From: Deltaproteobacteria bacterium UBA7527
GTDB taxonomy: Bacteria > Desulfobacterota > Syntrophorhabdia > Syntrophorhabdales > Syntrophorhabdaceae
NCBI GenBank assembly: GCA_002478225.1
Contig: DLMV01000085.1
Span: forward strand, 2,040-16,420
Length of the DNA: 14,381 nt
Direction of reading: 5' to 3'
A model generated the notes under the pieces. The model did no database searches and was not told where the DNA came from. It saw only the letters and a list, made by a program, of their open reading frames with translations. How positions within the stretch are numbered: position 1 is the first letter of the stretch; every line of letters begins with the position of its first letter. Below are positions 6,905-14,381 of this stretch, one piece after another. Position numbers and translations under genes: made by a program.

Positions 6905-7793
6905 TAAAACCCCAGAGCTCCACCTCTTCTTCGAGGGATACCCCCGTCTTTTCGAAGACCCCCTTCTTGACCGTATTGATCAACGCCCTGACATCGTTCG
7001 CTGTCGCCGACCCGAGATTGACGATGAAGTTCGCGTGCTTTTCCGAGACGCAGGCGCCGCCGATCTTCAGGCCCTTCAGGCCCGCCTTCTCGATGAACTT
7101 CCATGCAGGCTCCCCTTTGACGCCCTTAAAGACAGAACCCGCGGAAGGGAACTCCATGGGGTGCCTCTTTTTCCTTTCGTTGTAGACGTGCTCCATGTCT
7201 TTTGCTATCTCTTTTTTGTCCCGTCCTTTCAAACTGAAACGGGCGCTTAGAACGCACTCTTTGGGCCTGATGGGAGAGGCCCTGTACCCGAAAGAGGCCT
7301 CCTGTCTTGTCATCGTTACGATCTCGCCCTGCGCGTTCAATACCCGCATGGTCAGCAGGGGATCCGAGACCGAGGCGCCGAAGCTGCCGGCGTTCATCTT
7401 GAGAGCGCCGCCCACTGTGCCGGGTATCCAGTACAGGTTTTCGAGGCCGGACAGGCCATGCCGCGCGCTGTCTTTGATGAACTGTTTTAACGATATCCCG
7501 CCCGATACGTCGGCGATGGCGCCGTTCCCTGTTTTTGTATATCCTTTCCGTTTCATCCTCGTGATCCGTATGAGCGCTTCATTAAGGCCGATGTCGTTGA
7601 CGATCACGTTTGTCCCGTTCCCAAGGAATCTATAAGGAATGTTCTTGCGGGTCAGATATTTCAGGACATTCCTCAGGTCTCCCTCGTCAAGAGGATAGAT
7701 AAGATACTTAACGGGTCCGCCCACTCTCATGGACGTATACCGTTTCATCGGGACATTTTCCAAGATCGTTCCTCTTATGCCTTTCCGCTCCAT
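6897..7793 (-). CDS. murB: UDP-N-acetylenolpyruvoylglucosamine reductase MurB
   Basis: This FAD enzyme reduces UDP-GlcNAc-enolpyruvate to UDP-MurNAc with NADPH in the cytoplasm. The 298 residues and absence of the extra loop of the E. coli enzyme point to type II MurB. Visible are KRYTSMRVGGP (17-27), the FAD-binding FLGNGTNVIV (56-65), IPGTVGGALKMNAGSFG (123-139), FGYRASPI (168-175), PSAGSVFK (216-223) with the catalytic Ser S220, and LEEEVELWG (287-295) with the likely catalytic Glu E290. The first 16 residues match the usual N-terminal strand, so the ATG at 7793 is preferred over the Met at residue 16. It overlaps murC by 19 nt and lacks a strong ribosome site, so coupling to murC translation is likely. 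Confidence 0.96.
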   Translation of the reverse strand: MERKGIRGTILENVPMKRYTSMRVGGPVKYLIYPLDEGDLRNVLKYLTRKNIPYRFLGNGTNVIVNDIGLNEALIRITRMKRKGYTKTGNGAIADVSGGISLKQFIKDSARHGLSGLENLYWIPGTVGGALKMNAGSFGASVSDPLLTMRVLNAQGEIVTMTRQEASFGYRASPIRPKECVLSARFSLKGRDKKEIAKDMEHVYNERKKRHPMEFPSAGSVFKGVKGEPAWKFIEKAGLKGLKIGGACVSEKHANFIVNLGSATANDVRALINTVKKGVFEKTGVSLEEEVELWGFNG

Positions 7794-9151
7794 GCTGATC
7801 TCAGGCTCTCATCGATTTTATAAATGTCACCTGCACCCAGGGTAATGACAACATCGCCCTTCCTGGCGAGTTCGAGCACCTTTTCTGCCGCCTTTTCCTT
7901 TGTTGACGCAAAGATCACGTTCCTGTGGCCGCTCGCACGGATCTTTTCGGCAAGCTTTGCGCCGGTGATGCCTTCTATCTTTTCTTCGGATGCCGCGTAT
8001 ATTTCGGTGATGATGAGGACGTCAGCCTCATTGAACGAGGCAATGAACTCTTCCATCAGCGCCCTGGTCCTCGTGTACCGGTGGGGCTGAAAGACCACCA
8101 GCATCCTGCCCTTCCACATCTTCCGTACCGCTGACAGGGTTGCCCGTACCTCTGTCGGATGATGCCCATAGTCGTCAATGAGCGTGATATCGCCATCCCA
8201 CTTTATCTCCAGTCTCCTGTGGATCCCTGAAAAATTTTTCAATGCCTCTTTGATGGTCGTGAAGGGTATATCCAGCTCGATCCCCACACCGCAGGCGGCA
8301 AGGGCATTCACCACGTTGTGGATCCCGGGCATCGATAATGATATCTCGCCCAGTTCGTAGCCCTTGTAGATCACCTTGAAGCGCGTCGTAAAGCCTTCAT
8401 AGACGACATTCTCTGCCCTCAGGTCTGCCTGTTTGGAAAGGCCGTATGTCATGTACCTCCTCTTCAGCATCGGGATCAGGCTCTGAAGGTTCGCGTTGTC
8501 GATGCAGATGATATCGAGCCCGTAGAAGGGAACCTTGTTGAGGAATGTGAGGAATGCCGCCTTGATCTCATTGATGTCCTTGTAAAAGTCAAGGTGCTCG
8601 AGGTCTATATTTGTCGCCACGGCGATCGTTGGGAAGAGGAGAAGGAAGGTACCGTCGCTCTCATCGGCCTCTGCGACAAGAAATTTGCTGTCCCCCAGCT
8701 TTGCGTTGCTCCCGAGGCTGTTCAGCTTTCCGCCGATGACGCAGGTGGGATCCATGCCGGCATGGCCGAGTATCGAGGAGACGAGGGATGTCGTTGTTGT
8801 TTTCCCGTGGGCCCCTGCTACGGCAACGCTGTATTTCATTCTCATCAGTTCTGCCAGCATCTCTGCCCTCTGTATGACGGGGATAAAAAGAGTCCTGGCC
8901 TTTTTTACTTCCGGGTTGTCCGCCCTGACGGCGGAAGAGATCACAACGACATCGGAATCAACGATATTTTCTTCCCGGTGACCATAAAATATCTGAGCCC
9001 CGAGGGCCTCAAGCCTTTCGGTGGTGTCTGTTTTTTTTAGGTCTGAACCGGTTATCTGGAAACCGAGATTGAGGAGAACCTCTGCGATGCCGCTCATGCC
9101 GATGCCGCCTATGCCGACAAAATGCACTTTTTCTATCTTATGAAATACCAT
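7775..9151 (-). CDS. murC: UDP-N-acetylmuramate--L-alanine ligase MurC
   Basis: This cytoplasmic ATP-dependent Mur ligase adds L-Ala to UDP-MurNAc. The 458 residues carry the N-terminal Rossmann loop HFVGIGGIGMSGIAE (10-24), the P-loop GAHGKTTTT (113-121), EADESDGTF (161-169), NIDLEHLDFY (181-190), and the C-terminal-domain motifs DDYGHHPTE (326-334) and FQPHRYTR (354-361), which are characteristic of MurC rather than MurD, E or F. The ATG at 9151 lies inside the end of murG (14-nt overlap), seven nt after GGAGGG at 9159-9164, a strong ribosome site. The gene ends 19 nt inside murB. No missing residues noted. Confidence 0.97.
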   Translation of the reverse strand: MVFHKIEKVHFVGIGGIGMSGIAEVLLNLGFQITGSDLKKTDTTERLEALGAQIFYGHREENIVDSDVVVISSAVRADNPEVKKARTLFIPVIQRAEMLAELMRMKYSVAVAGAHGKTTTTSLVSSILGHAGMDPTCVIGGKLNSLGSNAKLGDSKFLVAEADESDGTFLLLFPTIAVATNIDLEHLDFYKDINEIKAAFLTFLNKVPFYGLDIICIDNANLQSLIPMLKRRYMTYGLSKQADLRAENVVYEGFTTRFKVIYKGYELGEISLSMPGIHNVVNALAACGVGIELDIPFTTIKEALKNFSGIHRRLEIKWDGDITLIDDYGHHPTEVRATLSAVRKMWKGRMLVVFQPHRYTRTRALMEEFIASFNEADVLIITEIYAASEEKIEGITGAKLAEKIRASGHRNVIFASTKEKAAEKVLELARKGDVVITLGAGDIYKIDESLRSAWSGKA

Positions 9152-10205
9152 CAGCGATCCCTCCGATGATCCGTTCCGCTGCGTCGTCCACGTAGATCCT
9201 ATGGATATTCTCTCCCATCTCTTTTAACAATTGCGGCTCCTTCATAAGGTGTTTCAGGACATCAAAGAGCCGCTCGCCGCTCGCCTCGTCGTTCCTGATC
9301 ACATAGCCCCCGCCGGCCTCTTCTACCTGGGAGGCATTCTTCCATTGATGGCCGCCCGCGGAATAAGGGTAGGGTATGAGTATGGCGGCCTTTCTGAAGT
9401 AGGCAAGCTCGAAGATCGTGGTGGCGCCCGCCCTCGAAATGACCACATCGGAGAGGCTGTAGTATTTGGCCATGTCATCGGTAAAGGGGAAGACCTCGTG
9501 CTGTATTGAGGTGTTTTTGTAGCGGTCGCTGACGCGTGTATAATCCTCGGCGCCTGTCTGGTGGTACATGATCGTGTTCTTATAGCTTTCGAGCAAGGGC
9601 AGAAGGGTGAGGATAGAATCATTGATGCTTTTCGCACCCCTGCTGCCGCCGAACACGAATATTAAGAACAGGCCCTCAGGTTTTTTTGCATCGACGGCTT
9701 TCAGGTTCTTGCGAAGAGGATTCCCCGTGTGGCGGACCTTTTTTGCGTTAAGGTAACGCTTCGTCCCTTTAAAACTGATGAATGTGGATCTCGTGATCTT
9801 CGAGAGAAGCCTGTTGGCGAGGCCCGGCTGTACGTTCTGTTCATGGATGAAACAGGGAATGCCGAGGATCACGCCTGCGATCACAACAGGAACAGACGTG
9901 AAGCCTCCCATGCCGAGTATTGCGTCTGGCTTTTCCGAACGCAGTATTCCCATTGCCATGGAAACGCCCTTCATGAGGCGCAGCATTGTCCTGAACTTAT
10001 GGATCGGCGATGTGCCGAGAAACTGATGCGCCTCGATGTAGAGCAGCCGAAACCCTGCCTGCGGGATGATCTTTCCCTCGAGGCCATAGGTTGTCCCGAT
10101 GAACACAACATCGTTTGCGCTGTTTTGAGCGAGCAGAGCCTCTGCCACAGCAATCCCCGGAAATATGTGGCCGCCGGTACCGCCTGCAGAGATGGAGAGC
10201 TTCAT
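9138..10205 (-). CDS. murG: Lipid II synthase MurG (UDP-GlcNAc transferase)
   Basis: This GT28 glycosyltransferase, peripheral on the inner face of the membrane, transfers GlcNAc to lipid I to make lipid II. The 355 residues show the glycine loop AGGTGGHIFPGIA (7-19), GMGGFTSVP (98-106), HEQNVQPGLANR (121-132), TGNPLRK (160-166), the second Rossmann loop GGSRGAKSIN (186-195), and the UDP-GlcNAc site SRAGATTIFEL (257-267) and PYPYSAGGHQWKNA (278-291). In this last motif the common AADDHQ reads SAGGHQ; the Gln (Q287) and the Glu of FEL (E266) are kept. The start ATG overlaps the stop of the upstream membrane gene (ATGA) and follows AGGAG by 7 nt. Confidence 0.97.
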   Translation of the reverse strand: MKLSISAGGTGGHIFPGIAVAEALLAQNSANDVVFIGTTYGLEGKIIPQAGFRLLYIEAHQFLGTSPIHKFRTMLRLMKGVSMAMGILRSEKPDAILGMGGFTSVPVVIAGVILGIPCFIHEQNVQPGLANRLLSKITRSTFISFKGTKRYLNAKKVRHTGNPLRKNLKAVDAKKPEGLFLIFVFGGSRGAKSINDSILTLLPLLESYKNTIMYHQTGAEDYTRVSDRYKNTSIQHEVFPFTDDMAKYYSLSDVVISRAGATTIFELAYFRKAAILIPYPYSAGGHQWKNASQVEEAGGGYVIRNDEASGERLFDVLKHLMKEPQLLKEMGENIHRIYVDDAAERIIGGIADGIS

Positions 10206-10990
10206 GTGCGTTCTCCTTCGGGCTTCAGCATCATTCCAACCAGGGGGCTGACGATAGCGAGCAGTATGACGGGCTGATACAACAACCCCGTTGAGGACCT
10301 TAATCCAAGGACCATAAGGACATCTACCGCGATGTATAAAAAACCGAAGAACGGCAGTATCGTCGTAAAAGTGCGTTTCTTCATGAACCCCGTGAACCCG
10401 ATGACAAGAAAGACAAAAGACGCCCCGAGAAGGATATACCGGTTAATGTCGTTAAGCCCCAGAAGGCCCGTACCAATGAAATGAATGCCCTGCCTGTAGG
10501 CGATGATCATGGCAATAAGGGCATATCCGGCAATGAAAGGGATAACGCGGTTCCTATCAAGCACGAAGAGCAAAAGGATCGTTGCAACGGCAAGGGGCAG
10601 GACAAAGAGCAGCTTTCCTGCAATAAAGAGATTGAACGAAGAAGAGATAAAGAGGATCGATACCGCGGTAACCTCTTTGAAGAAATCGTTCTTTTTCTCT
10701 TCCATGGCAGCCATGTAAAAGGTGAGGCTGTAAAAGGCGAGGAATGTAATGATGATCTCCATCGGGTATCCGGTGAGCACTCTCGGATAAAAGAAGAAAC
10801 AGACCGTAGCCGCAAAGGAAAGGAGTATAACGGGATATTTCATCGCCGTGATGTACTTTGCGGGAATGCGGTCTATGGCAAAGATCGAGGCGAGGGCGGT
10901 AAGCATGAGAAGTACCTTGACAACGTTGAGCTCGCGGAAGAAACTGTACAGCAAGATCGCTGCCAGCATATAGATGCAGATCTTCTTCAT
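10202..10990 (-). CDS. Unidentified 262-residue polytopic membrane protein in the ftsW position, possibly a reduced SEDS-like protein
   Basis: I do not recognise this as a named family. The frame is open to 11062, but the start at 10990 is preferred: it overlaps the murD stop as ATGA, follows GGAG by 5 nt, and the first residues MKKICIYMLAAILL suit a membrane protein. About ten hydrophobic segments are visible (about 4-19, 24-40, 51-68, 77-95, 105-124, 127-144, 147-165, 185-203, 208-229, 236-255). Basic loops (40-51, 97-106, 145-149, 203-206, C-terminus) fit both ends inside, the FtsW/RodA topology. The longest outer loop is TM7-TM8, as in SEDS proteins, but only about 20 residues. FtsW is normally about 360-410 residues, and the signatures TDFIF and PxTGxxLPFxSxGGSS are absent. 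Weak echoes exist: RQGIHFIGTGLLG (166-178), and AVDV...GL..STGL (221-236) against AVNV...GMLPTKGL of FtsW. It could be a degenerate SEDS protein, an unrelated divisome or flippase-like protein, or a lineage-specific accessory. Location: inner membrane. Confidence 0.85.
   Translation of the reverse strand: MKKICIYMLAAILLYSFFRELNVVKVLLMLTALASIFAIDRIPAKYITAMKYPVILLSFAATVCFFFYPRVLTGYPMEIIITFLAFYSLTFYMAAMEEKKNDFFKEVTAVSILFISSSFNLFIAGKLLFVLPLAVATILLLFVLDRNRVIPFIAGYALIAMIIAYRQGIHFIGTGLLGLNDINRYILLGASFVFLVIGFTGFMKKRTFTTILPFFGFLYIAVDVLMVLGLRSSTGLLYQPVILLAIVSPLVGMMLKPEGERT
10213..10217 (-). promoter_or_regulatory. Shine-Dalgarno of murG
   Basis: AGGAG lies seven nt before the murG ATG, inside the last codons of the membrane gene that replaces ftsW. 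It confirms the ATG at 10205 and, with the ATGA overlap, suggests the two genes are translationally coupled. Confidence 0.8.
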
Positions 10991-12312
10991 AGAGACTCCA
11001 CTATCTCCCTGTATGTATTTCCCCGGTGCTTGTAATCCGTGAACATATCGAAGCTGCTGCACATGGGGGAGAGAAGAACGATATCGCCGCTTTCCGCGAT
11101 CTCATATGCGGTGCGCACCGCGCTGGCCATATCATCTTCCTTGTAGATGACGACATGGCTCCCCAACTCGCTGATGATCCTCTCTTTGGCTTCACCGATA
11201 GCAATAAGGACCTTGATCTTATGGGCAACCTCCGTAATGGCCTGATAGCTGCCGCCTTTGTCTTTGCCCCCCGCAATGAGAATGACGTCGCCCTCTATGT
11301 TCTCGAGGGCTCTTTTTGTGGCATCTACATTGGTTGCCTTGGAATCGTTGTAGTACCTGACCCCTTTCAGCTCCCTGACCAGTTCGACCCTGTGCGGCAA
11401 ACCTTTGAACTCCTGGAGCACAGCGCTTACGGTCGTCTGGTCTATGCCGTGTATATGGGCAGTGAGGAGCGCCGCAAGGATATTCTCCGTATTATGTATC
11501 CCTACGAGAGGGGAGAGGCTTCGTGCGTAAATGAACTCATTTCCATTGATCCGCACGTAGAGCTTTTCGTCTTTTGCAAAAGCGCCCTCTTCCAGCTCCC
11601 TTGCCGTCGAGAAAGGCAGTATCCTGCCTTTTCCGGCTTTGGGCGGCTCAAGGCCGTCGATGATCGCCGTGTAATCCTTTTCGGTCTGACGCTCGAAGAT
11701 CCTGTATTTCGCGTTCCTGTATTCGTTGAAGCTTCTGTATCTGTCCAGGTGGTCTTCCGTTATGTTAAGGAGGACCGCTGTATTTGCTCTGAAGGTTTCC
11801 ACTGTCTCAAGCTGGAAGCTGCTTATCTCGACGATGATGTAGTGCGCCTTTTTTCCTTCAAGGACATAATTAATGAGCGGGTTGCCGATATTCCCTCCCA
11901 CGAAGACATTGCCGAAGGCCTTTTTAAATATCTCTCCGATGAGCGTCGTCGTTGTCGTTTTTCCGTTCGTTCCTGTTACTGCGATGACGGGTGCATCGAG
12001 GAACATATATGCAAGCTCTACCTCACCGATAACCCGGATCCCTTTTGCATTGGCTTCTTGCAGGACGGGCAGTGCGCTGTCGACGCCGGGGCTTATAACG
12101 ATGAGGGGATAGCGGAGGAAATCCTCTGTCCTGTGGGGACCGAAATGTCCCGTGAACGTAATCCCGTTCAGCGATCTGAGGACAGGCGCCAGAACTGCCT
12201 CGTCCTTCTCATCGGCGAGGGCGATGCTCTTCCCCATCCCATGAAGGAATTTTGCGGCAGCGGTCCCTGAAGCGCCAAGCCCGACGATCAGTATGCTATC
12301 CGGAAGCTCCAT
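10987..12312 (-). CDS. murD: UDP-N-acetylmuramoyl-L-alanine--D-glutamate ligase MurD
   Basis: This cytoplasmic Mur ligase adds D-Glu to UDP-MurNAc-L-Ala. The 441 residues show an N-terminal Rossmann loop ILIVGLGASGTAAAKFL (7-23), SPGVD (74-78), the P-loop GTNGKTTTT (114-122), VEISSFQLE (161-169), ITEDHLDRY (184-192), the candidate carbamylated Lys in NAKYRIF (K202), LPHRVE (305-310), NDSKATN (322-328) and LSPMCSSFDMF (414-424). The SSFQLE and SPxxSSFD motifs are specific to MurD. ATG at 12312 starts one base after the mraY stop, with GAGGTG upstream. The stop overlaps the next membrane gene by 4 nt. All catalytic motifs appear intact. Confidence 0.97.
   Translation of the reverse strand: MELPDSILIVGLGASGTAAAKFLHGMGKSIALADEKDEAVLAPVLRSLNGITFTGHFGPHRTEDFLRYPLIVISPGVDSALPVLQEANAKGIRVIGEVELAYMFLDAPVIAVTGTNGKTTTTTLIGEIFKKAFGNVFVGGNIGNPLINYVLEGKKAHYIIVEISSFQLETVETFRANTAVLLNITEDHLDRYRSFNEYRNAKYRIFERQTEKDYTAIIDGLEPPKAGKGRILPFSTARELEEGAFAKDEKLYVRINGNEFIYARSLSPLVGIHNTENILAALLTAHIHGIDQTTVSAVLQEFKGLPHRVELVRELKGVRYYNDSKATNVDATKRALENIEGDVILIAGGKDKGGSYQAITEVAHKIKVLIAIGEAKERIISELGSHVVIYKEDDMASAVRTAYEIAESGDIVLLSPMCSSFDMFTDYKHRGNTYREIVESL
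10996..10999 (-). promoter_or_regulatory. Ribosome site deciding the start of the ftsW-position gene
   Basis: GGAG sits five nt before the ATG at 10990, within the last codons of murD. The upstream in-frame ATG at 11062 would add 24 hydrophilic residues read through murD coding sequence and has no comparable support, so the shorter 262-residue form is chosen. Confidence 0.65.
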
Positions 12313-12313
12313 G

Positions 12314-13390
12314 TCACCTCAATTTCAATGTACTTAATGCCAGCAAACCCAGTATGATAGAAATGATCCAGAACCGTACAACGATCTTTCCCTCGTTCCA
12401 GCCCTTGAGCTCGAAATGGTGGTGTATCGGCGCCATCTTGAATACCCTTTTGCCCCTTAGCTTGAACGAATAGACCTGGATGATGACAGAGAGGGTCTCC
12501 AGCACGAATATCCCGCCGGCGATAACAAGAAGTATCTCCTGCTTGATGATGACGGCGATAGTCGCCAGCGATGCGCCAAGCGAAAGAGAGCCGGTATCGC
12601 CCATGAAAAGCTCAGCGGGGTACGTGTTATACCAGAGAAACCCGATGCCGGCCCCCAGCATGGCGCCGCAGAGTATTGTCAGTTCGCCGGCGCCTTTTAC
12701 GTAAAATATCTGGAGATACTGGGCGAATTTTATATTGCCGACAAGGTATGCGAAGAGAAGGAACGTAGTGCATACCGTCAACACAGGGCCTATTGCAAGA
12801 CCGTCGAGCCCATCCGTCAGGTTGACGCTGTTCGACGTGCCGACGATGATAAAGACGCAGAGCACTATATAGAAGACGCCAAGATCAGGGGTGATATTCT
12901 TGAAGAACGGTATCGTCAGTTCTGTGATGAACCCGTATTTGAAATAGATCAGCGCGCCTGTTATGAGGGCAAAGAGCGTCTGGAAGAGAAGCTTTGCCTT
13001 GCCGGAGATGCCCTTGCCGTTGCTGCCCTGTAATTTTTTAATATCGTCGGCAAAGCCTATGGCGCCAAACGAGAGAAATGTGAATGTGACGACCCAGATG
13101 TAATAGTTCGTCAGATCTGCCCAGAGCAGGGTTGGTATGATCGTGGAGACGAGGATGACGAAGCCGCCCATCGTAGGTGTTCCTTCCTTCGACTCGTGCC
13201 TGTCGGGCACATCCTCCCTTTTTGCGCTCTTGATCTTCCATTCATTGAACTTTCTGATCACATAAGGGGTCAGGAAGAAGCTTATGATGAGAGCGGACAA
13301 TATTGCGAGGACGGTCCGGAAGGTAATATACCGGAATACATTGAATACGGAGAGCTTTGCATGCAGCGGATATAATAAATGGTAGAGCAT
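12314..13390 (-). CDS. mraY: Phospho-N-acetylmuramoyl-pentapeptide transferase MraY
   Basis: This ten-span inner-membrane enzyme transfers phospho-MurNAc-pentapeptide from UDP to undecaprenyl phosphate, giving lipid I. The 358 residues match the family. Visible are KEGTPTMGG (68-76), GFADDIKK (112-119) with the paired active-site Asp D115 and D116, NSVNLTDGLDGLA (187-199), FMGDTGSLSLG (262-272) with the third conserved Asp D265, and the cytoplasmic APIHHHFELKGW (320-331). The ATG at 13390 overlaps the murF stop by one base (TAATG). The next gene, murD, begins one base after its TGA. No anomalies noted. Confidence 0.98.
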   Translation of the reverse strand: MLYHLLYPLHAKLSVFNVFRYITFRTVLAILSALIISFFLTPYVIRKFNEWKIKSAKREDVPDRHESKEGTPTMGGFVILVSTIIPTLLWADLTNYYIWVVTFTFLSFGAIGFADDIKKLQGSNGKGISGKAKLLFQTLFALITGALIYFKYGFITELTIPFFKNITPDLGVFYIVLCVFIIVGTSNSVNLTDGLDGLAIGPVLTVCTTFLLFAYLVGNIKFAQYLQIFYVKGAGELTILCGAMLGAGIGFLWYNTYPAELFMGDTGSLSLGASLATIAVIIKQEILLVIAGGIFVLETLSVIIQVYSFKLRGKRVFKMAPIHHHFELKGWNEGKIVVRFWIISIILGLLALSTLKLR

Positions 13391-14381
13391 TACTTGAGCG
13401 CCTCCACGATCTCTTCCATCTTTGAGGCCCGAGAGCCCTTTACAAGGATGACATCGCCCTTTTCCGCCTTCCCTTTGATGAAATCAATAAGGCGGTCTTT
13501 ATCTTCGAACAGCAGGGCACGTTCACTGCCGAGCTCTCTGAACGTTTCTTTGATCTCTTCGCCGATCAGGGCAATGACCATTATCGGGCTCTCAGCAAGG
13601 ATCCTTCCCAGTTCCCTGTGATAGTAGCTGCTTTTCGCGCCCAGCTCCCTCATGTCGCCGAGGATTGCGATCCTTTTCCCTGCGGCCGGAAGTTCGAGAA
13701 GGGTCTTGATCGCCCATTCCACTGAGGAAGGGTTCGCGTTGTAAGAGTCGTCTACGATCGTATATCCCCCTTTGGCGGCGAACGGTCTGAACCGCATTGA
13801 ATATGAGCTGAAGGCCTGGAGGGAGTCTTTGATGAGGGCAGCTTCAACGCCTATGGCGTAAGCAATTGAAGAGGCGGCGAGGATATTATAGAGGTTGTGT
13901 CTTCCGAGCAGGCTTGTTCTTGTATGCACGCTGTCGCCGGGAAAATGAAGCGTGAAGGCAACGCCCTCCCAGCCGAGGCTTTCATCGACGGTGAGGCGGA
14001 ACGCGGCGTGGTTCTCTATACCGTATGTGAAAACGGTGCGCTTCTCATCTTTATAGCGAGGAAGGATATATGGGTCATCGGCATTGACAAATATTGTCCC
14101 GCCCTCTTTTGTAAGGCGGAAAAGGTCGAGCTTTTCTTCCAGCACTCCTTCGATATCGCCAAGACCTTCAAGATGAGAAGGGTTGATGTTGGTGATGAGC
14201 GACATATCCGGCCTGGTCGCGCGCGCAAGCCGGCTGATCTCGCCCCTGCTGTTCGTCCCCAGTTCGAAGATGCAGAACTCAGGTTTTCCTTCGATGGAGA
14301 GTATGCTCTTTGACACGCCGATTATGTTGTTGTAATTCTTCTCATTGAAATGGACACGGAAGACCCTTCCCGCCATATCGA
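13390..14381 (-). CDS. murF: UDP-MurNAc-tripeptide--D-Ala-D-Ala ligase MurF, partial (N-terminus outside window)
   Basis: The frame runs open through the right edge of the window; the ATG at 14376 is internal. About 330 residues are visible and roughly 110-130, including the P-loop, are missing. Visible are NEKNYNNIIGV, FELGTNSRGEI, TNINPSHLEGLGD (the usual TNIGxAHLExxGS), FVNADDP, GRHNLYNILAA, DDSYNANPSSVEWA, LGDMRELG and LVKGSRASKMEEIVEAL, which together identify MurF rather than MurE. The enzyme adds D-Ala-D-Ala to UDP-MurNAc-tripeptide in the cytoplasm, using the product of ddl later in this same operon. Its TAA overlaps the mraY ATG by one base. The usual dcw neighbours murE, ftsI and ftsL would be expected beyond the window. 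Confidence 0.96.
   Translation of the reverse strand, partial: DMAGRVFRVHFNEKNYNNIIGVSKSILSIEGKPEFCIFELGTNSRGEISRLARATRPDMSLITNINPSHLEGLGDIEGVLEEKLDLFRLTKEGGTIFVNADDPYILPRYKDEKRTVFTYGIENHAAFRLTVDESLGWEGVAFTLHFPGDSVHTRTSLLGRHNLYNILAASSIAYAIGVEAALIKDSLQAFSSYSMRFRPFAAKGGYTIVDDSYNANPSSVEWAIKTLLELPAAGKRIAILGDMRELGAKSSYYHRELGRILAESPIMVIALIGEEIKETFRELGSERALLFEDKDRLIDFIKGKAEKGDVILVKGSRASKMEEIVEALK

Noticed and set aside
9346..9375. MurG loop SAGGHQ instead of the common AADDHQ as a sign of altered donor use
   Set aside because: This loop varies between MurG proteins (E. coli is different again), and the conserved Gln and Glu of the UDP-GlcNAc site are present.
10991..11062. A 24-residue N-terminal extension of the ftsW-slot protein from an upstream ATG
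   Set aside because: It lies entirely inside murD, is hydrophilic, and lacks the ribosome site and ATGA junction seen at 10990.
11026..12270. Long plus-strand open frame (414 codons) opposite murD
   Set aside because: It is antisense to an intact, motif-complete murD. Its product has no recognisable motif, and open antisense frames are common in this base composition.

Overview
The window is almost entirely a bacterial division and cell-wall (dcw) gene cluster read on the minus strand. Gene order in the direction of transcription is murF (5' end outside the window), mraY, murD, an unidentified 262-residue membrane protein, murG, murC, murB, ddl, ftsQ, ftsA and ftsZ. A radical SAM gene follows on the same strand. 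The left edge holds the 3' part of a plus-strand, ADP-forming-type acyl-CoA synthetase gene that converges on the radical SAM gene. No rRNA, tRNA, CRISPR array or insertion sequence was seen.

The organism is a Gram-negative-type bacterium that makes peptidoglycan. The order murC-murB-ddl-ftsQ-ftsA-ftsZ, a type II-like MurB, and an ADP-forming acyl-CoA synthetase (common in anaerobes and syntrophs) suggest a member of the former Deltaproteobacteria (Desulfobacterota) or a similar anaerobic lineage. This is an inference from gene order and protein style; no taxonomic marker is present.

Layout: 1-1123 (+) acyl-CoA synthetase C-terminal part; 1059-2723 (-) radical SAM protein with an N-terminal B12-binding-like domain; 2724-2874 intergenic, filled by two inverted arrays of an ATG-centred octamer; 2875-4041 ftsZ; 4052-5296 ftsA; 5298-5999 ftsQ; 5996-6904 ddl; 6897-7793 murB; 7775-9151 murC; 9138-10205 murG; 10202-10990 the unidentified membrane protein; 10987-12312 murD; 12314-13390 mraY; 13390-14381 murF. 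Between murF and ftsZ, neighbours overlap by 1 to 19 nt or are 1 to 10 nt apart, so a single translationally coupled operon is likely.

The genes cover the late cytoplasmic and membrane steps of lipid II synthesis: D-Ala-D-Ala by Ddl, UDP-MurNAc formation and L-Ala addition by MurB and MurC, D-Glu by MurD, the dipeptide by MurF, lipid I by MraY and lipid II by MurG. FtsQ, FtsA and FtsZ follow. The main anomaly is that the place between murD and murG, normally held by ftsW (the SEDS septal glycan polymerase), holds a much shorter membrane protein without the usual SEDS signature. It has about ten membrane segments in an FtsW-like topology and a few short stretches that look like eroded SEDS motifs. 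A second anomaly is in FtsZ: the near-invariant Asn of the catalytic T7 loop is Val. A third is the symmetric octamer array right after ftsZ.
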